Shown: positions 5,483 to 12,286 of the stretch, piece after piece | Layout of the letters: the number at the start of each line of letters is the position of its first letter | How positions within the stretch are numbered: the stretch's first letter is position 1 | Source of the DNA: Bacteroidales bacterium | Lineage (GTDB): Bacteria > Bacteroidota > Bacteroidia > Bacteroidales > WCHB1-69 | NCBI GenBank assembly: GCA_031264975.1 | Contig: JAISDH010000279.1 | Location: 1 to 12,286, forward strand | DNA: 12,286 bases | Reading direction: 5' to 3' | Notes under the pieces: model-generated | Database searches by the model: none | Seen by the model: only the letters and a program-made list of their open reading frames with translations | Told to the model about the DNA's origin: nothing | Made by a program: the position numbers and the translations under genes

Positions 5483-7612
5483 ATGGCAGCAATAGGAACT
5501 ATTAGAAAGCATTCCACCATTTTATTGGTCTTTGTAGCTCTTGCATTATTAGCATTTATTTTAGGTGATTTTGCCAATAGCAGGGGGAGTAATAAGATAT
5601 ATGATGAATTTATAAGTGTAGGTAGCGATGATATCTCATATACTACGTACATGAACAAATATGACCATTACAGGGAAATACAAAAAAGAAATAACGGAGT
5701 TAGTAGTTTATCTCCTGAAGAAGATTTTCGTTTGGGAACGCAGATTTATGATGAGTTGGTAGATTCTCTCATTTTTGCAAAGCAGGTAGATTATTTGGGA
5801 ATTACGGTTACCGATGATGAATTACTGGATTTGGTTGCCGGACCTAATCCTCATCAGTATGCGCGTCAATTTTTTTCAACCGATACAGGTTACAGCAGGC
5901 AATTGGCTCAATATTTTCTTGACAATTTAGGGTCGATGGATTCAATGTACGTAACAAATTATTTACAGATTGAATCATACGTAGAAAAAGAAGCAATCAA
6001 TAATAAATATCTCAATTTGTTGTCGAAAGCTTATTATTTACCCAAAGTTTTTGCGCAAAAACTAAGCGAAGAATCAGCTCTAAAGGCGGAATTGGAAGTG
6101 GTGCAACTTCCCTATACCACCGTATTGCCCGACGATGATAAAATAACCGTTACGGAAAAAGAATTGGAAAAGTGTTATAATGAAAATAAATATCGCTTCA
6201 AACAGGAAGAAGAGTATCGGGATGTAGAGTATGTGATTTTTGATATAGAACCTACGGAAACAGACCTGAAAGAAATCGAAGACGAAGTATTTCAAATGTA
6301 TGAAGAGTTTAAAGAAACAGACAGACCTGATTATTTTGTTAATCGTTTGATAGATTCCCGTTATGACAGCGCATACGTAAAACGCGGTATCCTGGAACCG
6401 GGTATCGATACGGCTTTGTTTGACGCTCCGGTGGGTACTTTTGTGGAACCGTATATAGATGGAGATTATTGGAAATTTGCCAAACTGTTGTCCGCGCAAA
6501 TACGACCGGATTCCGTCAATATTAATTATATCTTAATCACGAATCAGGGAACGCAAAATAATCAGCGAAAGAAAGAAGAATCCGCCAAAATAGTAGATAC
6601 GGCTTATATGATGGCAATGGTAGGATTTGATTTTTATTCGCTGGCGAAACAATATTCCGATGAACCTGTTCCGGAAAATCCGGAACAAGCCAGCCTGTGG
6701 ATTGAAGACGGGCATTTTCTCTTTGATACATTATATAAATCAATACCGGGTTCTGTTATAAAGTACGAATTGCCTACGCATACGTTTATTTTCAAAATAA
6801 ATGAACTAACTCCGATGAGTAAAAAAATTAGAGTAGCCATTGGAAAAAAACAAATTGCCGCTTCGGAAGAAACTGTGCATAATGCGGAAAACGCTGCCAA
6901 TAATTTTGTAAATGGAACAGATACCTATCAAAAATTTGTCGACGCTGTCGTGGCAAAAAACCTCAATAAGCGAACCAATGACAGAATCATGAAAATGAGC
7001 TATACCTTACCGGGTATTCCGGAGGGCGGACGGGAAATTGTGCGTTGGATTTTTAATGAAACTACCAAAAAAGGAAACGTCTCTGAAGTCTTTTCACTGG
7101 AAAATATGTATGTAGTCGTTGTCTTGAAGGATATTTATCCGGAAGGTTACAGAACATTGGAACATGAACAGGTGAAAACGCAAATAGAAGCAATTGTAAA
7201 GCAAGAGAAAAAGGCGGTGAAACTGGAAGAAATTTTTAAACAGTCATTGGCTAAAAAGGAAAATCTGGCTACCATCGCAACAAATCATAATACAGCGGCA
7301 AATACAATAACAGTCTCTTTCTCCGATAGAAATTTTGGATATTACGGACCGGAACCGGGATTGATTGGAAAAATATTTGCTCAACCCTCTGCGAAAGAAA
7401 TAGAAGTATTAAAAGGAGATATGGGCGTTTATGCTATCAAAATCAATAAAGTTGACGTTCCCGCTCTTGACGCTAACCTGACAAACAATAACAATAGCAG
7501 TATGGTGATTCAACAAAACCAAATGATGTATCAAAACCGTGTTGCAAGCGGAGGAACGCGGACATTGCGCAAAATGTATAAAATAAAAGACAACAGATAT
7601 CGAGTAATGTAA
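5483..7612 (+). CDS. Membrane-anchored peptidyl-prolyl isomerase, PpiD/SurA-like (parvulin type)
   Basis: The 709-residue protein starts MAAIGTIRKHSTILLVFVAL; a single hydrophobic segment at about 12-28 anchors it in the inner membrane with the bulk in the periplasm, as in PpiD. Residues about 40-220 resemble the helical SurA-type N-terminal chaperone region. A parvulin-like rotamase domain lies near 345-445: it opens with INYILIT, continues with a helix ending DFYSLAKQYSDEP, and ends with THTFIFKINELTP. It lacks some usual landmarks (the GG and the final HII are changed), so isomerase activity may be weak and the chaperone role the main one. The C-terminal third is a further helical and beta region ending KMYKIKDNRYRVM. 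The role is folding of newly exported envelope proteins. I chose ATG 5483 over the upstream ATG 5402 because the conserved short N-terminus and the promoter at 5427 require it. The lipoprotein gene follows after 29 bp. Confidence 0.87.
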   Translation: MAAIGTIRKHSTILLVFVALALLAFILGDFANSRGSNKIYDEFISVGSDDISYTTYMNKYDHYREIQKRNNGVSSLSPEEDFRLGTQIYDELVDSLIFAKQVDYLGITVTDDELLDLVAGPNPHQYARQFFSTDTGYSRQLAQYFLDNLGSMDSMYVTNYLQIESYVEKEAINNKYLNLLSKAYYLPKVFAQKLSEESALKAELEVVQLPYTTVLPDDDKITVTEKELEKCYNENKYRFKQEEEYRDVEYVIFDIEPTETDLKEIEDEVFQMYEEFKETDRPDYFVNRLIDSRYDSAYVKRGILEPGIDTALFDAPVGTFVEPYIDGDYWKFAKLLSAQIRPDSVNINYILITNQGTQNNQRKKEESAKIVDTAYMMAMVGFDFYSLAKQYSDEPVPENPEQASLWIEDGHFLFDTLYKSIPGSVIKYELPTHTFIFKINELTPMSKKIRVAIGKKQIAASEETVHNAENAANNFVNGTDTYQKFVDAVVAKNLNKRTNDRIMKMSYTLPGIPEGGREIVRWIFNETTKKGNVSEVFSLENMYVVVVLKDIYPEGYRTLEHEQVKTQIEAIVKQEKKAVKLEEIFKQSLAKKENLATIATNHNTAANTITVSFSDRNFGYYGPEPGLIGKIFAQPSAKEIEVLKGDMGVYAIKINKVDVPALDANLTNNNNSSMVIQQNQMMYQNRVASGGTRTLRKMYKIKDNRYRVM

Positions 7613-7641
7613 TTCCAACAGTAAACAAAATATTATAACTC

Positions 7642-8139
7642 ATGAGAAAAGTAACATTAATAGCAAGCGGCATTCTTTTTGTTATCGGTTTTTGGGCTTG
7701 TAAAGAAAGCAGACCGGAACCTGTGGTTGAAAAATATTTTACTCATTTTTACAAATCCGAATTTGTAGAAATACAAAAGTATGTAATGCCGGAACATCGC
7801 TCTTATTATGAATTGTTATCTGATAACAAAGACTTACTGCAGGATACTTCTTCTTCGGGAGATTCGACAAAAAGAACGCCGGTAAAAATCAGTAAAATAG
7901 AATGCGACATAACGGGAGATACTGTAGCCATTTGTTCCTGTCTCATACAATACGGTGAAAATACCAAAGGACAAGTCATACAGCTCAAAAAAGTAAAAAA
8001 AGAATGGCTGGTCAACCAGGGAAAAGAAGGGGGGCGTTCTTTTATGAATGATAACAACGGAGAAGAGAATCGTATGCCGCCGGCGGAAGTCTCGGAAACA
8101 GTTCCCTCCGATGGAGAAGAAAATACCGTTAACAAATAA
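7642..8139 (+). CDS. Small lipoprotein, DUF4878-like
   Basis: The 165-residue product has a lipoprotein signal: KK/R-poor but positively charged start MRKV, hydrophobic stretch ILFVIGFW, then AC with the lipidated cysteine at position 20. The mature part begins KESRPEPVVEKYFTHFYKSEFVEIQKYV, a helical opening like that of NTF2-like DUF4878 lipoproteins of Bacteroidota. It is followed by strands such as VKISKIECDITGDTVAICSCLIQYG (about 75-100) and a closing VKKEWLVNQGKE (about 115-126). The match is by pattern only. The last 35 residues are acidic and look disordered. It should sit in the outer or inner membrane facing the periplasm. No binding partner can be named. It lies 29 bp after the isomerase gene and before a strong terminator, so both probably form one transcript with a role in the cell envelope. 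Confidence 0.75.
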   Translation: MRKVTLIASGILFVIGFWACKESRPEPVVEKYFTHFYKSEFVEIQKYVMPEHRSYYELLSDNKDLLQDTSSSGDSTKRTPVKISKIECDITGDTVAICSCLIQYGENTKGQVIQLKKVKKEWLVNQGKEGGRSFMNDNNGEENRMPPAEVSETVPSDGEENTVNK

Positions 8140-8177
8140 TGAAATATAAGGTTGTTTTATAAAATATATGGTTAGTT

Positions 8178-8216
8178 TAGGTTGTTTGGCAGTAATGCCA
8201 GGCAACCTATTTTTTT
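8178..8216 (+). terminator. Strong rho-independent terminator ending two bases before the next start codon
   Basis: The arms at 8178-8191 (TAGGTTGTTTGGCA) and 8196-8209 (TGCCAGGCAACCTA) form a 14-bp stem with two G-U pairs, closed by a GTAA loop of the stable GNRA class and followed by seven T residues (8210-8216). It lies 38 bp after the lipoprotein stop and would end the isomerase-lipoprotein transcript. The ATG of the next gene is at 8219, so the same hairpin is also the leader of that gene if transcription reads through. Confidence 0.88.
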
Positions 8217-8218
8217 AA

Positions 8219-8860
8219 ATGAAAAAAAGAATATTCCTTTTTATCACAGGATTACTACTCATGACAGGAATTTCTCTACTGTTTATTTATCGACAGAAAA
8301 GCGACAGGGAAGAACAAAACAGCAATTATACTTTGACTTTGCAGGAGAAACAACTGTTGCAGGAGGGGGATATTATTCTCCGTCATGGGTTTGGATTGAT
8401 TAGCGACGCCATTGTTCGGTATGCTCATGAAAAATATCCCGTTTCGCATTGCGGTATTATTGTCGGGGACAGTTTGGGCGGGTTGTCTGTTATTCATACC
8501 GTTTCCAATACGCTGGCTGCTGTTGACGGAATGCAAAAAGACCCTTTGAACGTATTTATCAGAGGAAGTCAGCCGCATTCGGTGATTGTTGCGCGGTACA
8601 GGTACGAAAATGACAGTATGAAAAGAAAAATGGCTGAACAGGCTTATTATTATTTGTCAAAACAAATCCGGTTTGATAATCGGTTTGACGCTTCCGATTC
8701 TACGGCGTTTTTCTGTACGGAATTGATATGGAACGTTTTTAAACATGCCATTCAGGTAGACCTGAACGATTCATCCGTTGAACAGGCGGCGCAATGTATG
8801 CGTTTCACCCCGTTTTTAGATTCATCAAAATTTGTCATTATATTGAATCATCATCAATAA
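8219..8860 (+). CDS. YiiX/YebB-like NlpC/P60-superfamily cysteine hydrolase
   Basis: The 213-residue product begins MKKRIFLFITGLLLMTGISLLFIY, an uncleaved signal anchor or signal peptide, so the domain should face the periplasm. The rest matches the YiiX type of circularly permuted papain-fold hydrolases: QEGDIILRHG near 48-57, the histidine motif VSHCGIIVG (H77) and, late in the sequence, FFCTELIW with C166 and E168. In this permuted family the histidine comes before the catalytic cysteine, as here. Members are thought to cleave amide or thioester bonds in cell-wall or lipid-linked substrates; the substrate here is unknown. The ATG at 8219 keeps the charged N-terminus before the hydrophobic segment; the next in-frame ATG (8261) would cut into it. 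The start sits two bases after a terminator T-run, which is odd. The mfd start follows 27 bp after the stop, suggesting co-transcription. Confidence 0.85.
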   Translation: MKKRIFLFITGLLLMTGISLLFIYRQKSDREEQNSNYTLTLQEKQLLQEGDIILRHGFGLISDAIVRYAHEKYPVSHCGIIVGDSLGGLSVIHTVSNTLAAVDGMQKDPLNVFIRGSQPHSVIVARYRYENDSMKRKMAEQAYYYLSKQIRFDNRFDASDSTAFFCTELIWNVFKHAIQVDLNDSSVEQAAQCMRFTPFLDSSKFVIILNHHQ

Positions 8861-8887
8861 GATGAACGTATTTTCGTTACTACAGAC

Positions 8888-11800
8888 ATGGATATAGAAA
8901 AGATTTTAGCATCATTTATACAGTCGCAAAAGACGCAGACATTAGCCGAACAACTTGCTTCGGAAAAAACAAGAATAAAAATCAACGGGTTAAACGGAAG
9001 TTCCCGGTCTTTGTTTGCCGCCGCCTGCGCGTCATTGACGGAACAATTGCACATGTTTGTATTGTCCGACAAAGAGTCTGCCGCCTTTTTTTACAGCGAC
9101 CTTGAACAAATTTTTCAGGAAGAAAACGCCGACTTTTCGCAAAGACTATCCATGTTTTTTCCGGAATCAAACCTGTTGGCGCAGGAAACGAAAAGAGTGA
9201 ATAATTTCGACGTTTTACTTCGTACCAAAGTCTTGCAGCGGATAAAACAAAATGAACGCCTGTTGGTTGTTACCTATCCGGAAGCGTTGATGCAGAAAAT
9301 AATCAAACAGGAAACCCTCGAAAAAGATACTTATACAATATCGCTAAAAGAAAAATTATCGCCGGACGCGGTTTGGGAATATTTATCCATGAATAATTTT
9401 GAATATACGGATTTTGTTTTTCAACCCGGACAGTTTTCCATACGCGGCGGCATTGTTGACGTTTTTTCGTATGCGAATGAATATCCCTACAGGATTGCGT
9501 TTGCCGGAAACGAGGTGGCTTCGTTGCGAACGTTTGAAATAGATACGCAGTTGTCGAGGAGTAAGTTGGAAAAGATTACCATTATTCCTGATTTGCAATC
9601 GAAGGAGAACAATATTGCCAAGGTAAATCTGTTTGATACCTTGCCCGACAATACCGTTTTATGGTTTGAAGACATTGCGTGGAATGTTGAACAGATTCAA
9701 AAGAAATATACTGCAATCAGCGAAACGGTAGAAGATAAAATGTTAATCCCTGATTTGTGTATTGATGATAAACAATTTAAAAAGTCTATCCTGCCGTTTT
9801 CTACCGTAGAGTTTGGGACAAATGCCTGTTTGGAAACGGAAGACAGTATTGCCTTTCATACCCAGCCCCAAATGCCGTTCAATAAACAGTTTGATTTGCT
9901 TATCGACGAATGGTTGCGCCATTATGAGCAGGGAATAGTAAATATTTTCAGTTCATTGAATGAAAATCAATCTATTCGTGTGCGTAATATTGTGCGGGAC
10001 GTTCTATCGACGCAGGAAAAATATGCCGACTTTGACAAAGACTATCGTAAAAAGCTGGAAAAAGAAATGGTGTTATACGTTTCATACGCCTTGCACGAAG
10101 GGTTTATTGACAGGGAACAAAAAATGGCTTTCTATACCGACCATCAGGTATTTAACAGATACCATCGTTATAAGGTTGACGATAAATATAAGAAGAGCGA
10201 CTCAATCATGCTTAAAGATATTTACAATCTAAAACCGGGCGATTATGTAACGCATATCGACCATGGAATTGGGCAATATGCCGGTTTGGAAAAGATTGAA
10301 ATCAACGGAAAGCAGCAGGAGGTAATAAAAATCATCTATAAGGGAAATGATATTCTTTATATTAGCATTCACTCGCTTCATCGTATTGCCAAGTATTCGG
10401 GGAAAGACGGCGGAACGCCCCCTTTAAATCGTTTGGGAAGTAACGCATGGAGTAAAATCAAGGAAAAAACCAAAAGCAAGGTAAAGGAATTGGTTATAGA
10501 TTTGGCAAAATTGTACGCCGAACGCCGAATGACAAAAGGGTTTTCCTTCTCTACCGACAATTATATGCAAACAGAACTGGAAGCGTCCTTTATCTACGAA
10601 GATACGCCCGACCAAATCAAAGCAACGCGGGACGTTAAAAACGATATGGAAGCAGATTTCCCCATGGACAGGTTAATTTGTGGAGACGTTGGTTTTGGGA
10701 AAACGGAAATAGCCATTCGCGCCGCCTTTAAAGCTATTTGCGACAACAAACAGGTTGCCGTTTTAGTTCCTACCACCATTCTGGCGCTGCAACATTACAA
10801 TACTTTCAGAGACCGGTTGGCAGATTTTCCCTGCAAGGTGGATTATATCAATCGGTTTAAATCAAAAAGCGGACAAAGGATTACTTTACAAAATCTCAAA
10901 GAGGGGAAAATAGATATTATCATTGGAACGCATCGTTTGCTGGGAAAAGACGTTGCGTTTAAGGACTTGGGTTTGCTGGTAGTGGATGAAGAACAGAAAT
11001 TCGGCGTGGGAGCGAAGGAAAAGCTACGTTCTTTGAAAATCAACGTCGATACGATTATTTTGACCGCCACGCCTATTCCGCGAACGTTGCAGTTTTCGCT
11101 CATGGGGGCGCGTGATATTTCCATTATGCAAACGCCTCCCTTAAATCGCTATCCCATTCAGACGGAAGTGCATCCTTTTTCGGAAAAGTTAATCAAGTCG
11201 GCTATTGAGTACGAAATTTTTCGCGGCGGACAGGTGTTTGTCGTTCATAACCGGATACAAAATATTGGCGAAATTGCCGGTATGATACAGCAACAGTTCC
11301 CCGAACAGCGCATTGCTACTGCTCATGGACACATGGACGGCGACGTTTTAGAGCGGATAATGTTGGATTTTATTGACGGCGCTTATGACGTTTTGGTTTC
11401 CACGACCATTATCGAATCGGGGTTGGACATTCCCAATGCAAATACGATTATCATCAATGACGCGCAAAATTATGGCTTGAGCGAGTTGCATCAGTTACGC
11501 GGACGGGTGGGGCGCAAGAATAAAAAGGCGTTTTGTTACCTTCTCACTCCCCCTTTGGATATTATTTCGGATACCGCCCGAAAACGGTTGCGCGCTATTG
11601 AAGAATTTTCGGACATCGGTAGCGGTTTTAATATTGCCATGCGCGATTTGGATATACGGGGAGCCGGAAATTTGTTAGGCGCTGAACAAAGCGGGTTTAT
11701 TACGGATATTGGTTACGAAATGTATCAAAAGATACTGAAAGAAGCCATCGACGAATTGCATAAAAACGACAGTACGACAGCAAAGAGAGCTGCCAGAGAA

Positions 11801-12274
11801 AACGTTGATTTTATAAAAGATTGCGTCATAGAAACCGATATGGAGATACTTATTCCCGATTTTTATATTGGCAGCAGCGAAGAACGATATTCTCTATACA
11901 AAGAGCTGAACAGCCTTTCCAAAGAAGACGAACTCGATACCTTTAGACAGAAATTGATAGACCGTTTCGGGGAAGTCCCACAACAGACGGAAGAACTGAT
12001 AAAAACAATACTCCTGCGACAAATCGCCAAAAACATAGGATTTGAAAAAATAGCTTTGAAACAGGGAAAGTTAATCGGGTATTTCCTTCCGGATTCACAA
12101 TCGGCATATTATCAAAGTCCGCAGTTTTCTCACATTCTCTCCATCCTGAAACGCAACGCCACAAAAGGATATATGCGCGAAAATAAAGAAAAACTAACGC
12201 TAACCTTTGATAACGTTTCTTCTATCAGAGAAGCCGTTACGGCGTTGACTCCTTTTTTGAAGGTGAACGGTTGA
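8888..12274 (+). CDS. mfd: Transcription-repair coupling factor Mfd
   Basis: Mfd binds RNA polymerase stalled at DNA lesions, pushes it off using ATP-driven DNA translocation, and recruits UvrA to start nucleotide excision repair. The gene is complete at 1128 residues, close to the E. coli length (about 1150). The N-terminal UvrB-like module (about 1-350) has the expected degenerate nucleotide site (NGLNGSSRSLFAAA). The RNA-polymerase interaction domain starts near 450 with PGDYVTHIDHGIGQYAGLEKI. The RecG-like motor has Walker A GDVGFGKT (599-606, K605), the DEEQ box (700-703), TATPIPR (726-732), the STTIIESGLDIPNA block (from 838) and QLRGRVGR (869-876). The rest is the linker and the regulatory C-terminal domain (about 990-1100). 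All motor motifs are intact. The ATG at 8888 lies 27 bp after the hydrolase stop; no separate strong promoter is visible in that gap. Confidence 0.98.
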   Translation: MDIEKILASFIQSQKTQTLAEQLASEKTRIKINGLNGSSRSLFAAACASLTEQLHMFVLSDKESAAFFYSDLEQIFQEENADFSQRLSMFFPESNLLAQETKRVNNFDVLLRTKVLQRIKQNERLLVVTYPEALMQKIIKQETLEKDTYTISLKEKLSPDAVWEYLSMNNFEYTDFVFQPGQFSIRGGIVDVFSYANEYPYRIAFAGNEVASLRTFEIDTQLSRSKLEKITIIPDLQSKENNIAKVNLFDTLPDNTVLWFEDIAWNVEQIQKKYTAISETVEDKMLIPDLCIDDKQFKKSILPFSTVEFGTNACLETEDSIAFHTQPQMPFNKQFDLLIDEWLRHYEQGIVNIFSSLNENQSIRVRNIVRDVLSTQEKYADFDKDYRKKLEKEMVLYVSYALHEGFIDREQKMAFYTDHQVFNRYHRYKVDDKYKKSDSIMLKDIYNLKPGDYVTHIDHGIGQYAGLEKIEINGKQQEVIKIIYKGNDILYISIHSLHRIAKYSGKDGGTPPLNRLGSNAWSKIKEKTKSKVKELVIDLAKLYAERRMTKGFSFSTDNYMQTELEASFIYEDTPDQIKATRDVKNDMEADFPMDRLICGDVGFGKTEIAIRAAFKAICDNKQVAVLVPTTILALQHYNTFRDRLADFPCKVDYINRFKSKSGQRITLQNLKEGKIDIIIGTHRLLGKDVAFKDLGLLVVDEEQKFGVGAKEKLRSLKINVDTIILTATPIPRTLQFSLMGARDISIMQTPPLNRYPIQTEVHPFSEKLIKSAIEYEIFRGGQVFVVHNRIQNIGEIAGMIQQQFPEQRIATAHGHMDGDVLERIMLDFIDGAYDVLVSTTIIESGLDIPNANTIIINDAQNYGLSELHQLRGRVGRKNKKAFCYLLTPPLDIISDTARKRLRAIEEFSDIGSGFNIAMRDLDIRGAGNLLGAEQSGFITDIGYEMYQKILKEAIDELHKNDSTTAKRAARENVDFIKDCVIETDMEILIPDFYIGSSEERYSLYKELNSLSKEDELDTFRQKLIDRFGEVPQQTEELIKTILLRQIAKNIGFEKIALKQGKLIGYFLPDSQSAYYQSPQFSHILSILKRNATKGYMRENKEKLTLTFDNVSSIREAVTALTPFLKVNG

Positions 12275-12286
12275 AAGAGCGAAGAG

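Noticed and set aside
6080..6499. Minus-strand open frame of 139 codons inside the isomerase gene
   Set aside because: It is a shadow of the isomerase coding frame; the product is phenylalanine- and isoleucine-rich with no recognisable motif.

Overview
The window looks like ordinary chromosome from a member of the Bacteroidota, most likely the Bacteroidales. The evidence is indirect but consistent. Start codons lack purine-rich Shine-Dalgarno sequences. Both divergent promoters near 5.3-5.4 kb carry the Bacteroidota -7 box TAnnTTTG. The gene types are familiar from that group: an SDR-type L-threonine 3-dehydrogenase, a roughly 710-residue membrane-anchored parvulin-like protein, a small lipoprotein resembling DUF4878, and an RsmE with the KFRLRTETAA signature. 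The DNA is AT-rich throughout.

Layout. Positions 1-864 hold the 3' part of a family 2 glycosyltransferase gene. It is followed by an M16 zinc peptidase (879-2141) and the 16S rRNA methyltransferase rsmE (2203-2925), all on the plus strand. A non-coding island of about 1.38 kb (2926-4308) separates rsmE from the convergent minus-strand gene for threonine dehydrogenase (4309-5262). From a divergent promoter region (5263-5482), a plus-strand run continues to the end: a PpiD/SurA-like peptidyl-prolyl isomerase (5483-7612), a lipoprotein (7642-8139), a strong terminator-like hairpin (8178-8216), a YiiX-type cysteine hydrolase (8219-8860) and a complete mfd (8888-12274).

How the genes fit together. 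The isomerase and the lipoprotein are 29 bp apart and probably form one envelope-directed transcription unit ending at the 8178-8216 terminator. The YiiX-like hydrolase and mfd are 27 bp apart and probably share a transcript, although their functions (envelope hydrolase and transcription-coupled repair) have no obvious link. The threonine dehydrogenase stands alone with its own promoter and terminator. The genes are mostly housekeeping, and I see no defence system, mobile element with a transposase, CRISPR array or RNA gene.

The unusual part is the 2926-4308 island. It stacks several repeat types: seven copies of a 41-bp unit, each with a 19-nt hairpin; an older-looking repeat family directly upstream that keeps the same 41-bp phase; two copies of a palindromic element with CGTCATTGCGAG ends; a purine-rich direct repeat; two compact hairpins; and an 84/85-bp tandem duplication whose second copy runs into the dehydrogenase terminator. 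The second point of interest is the terminator hairpin that ends two bases before the start codon of the YiiX-like gene. I did not find a convincing new biological system. The hairpin array is the best candidate for something undescribed.
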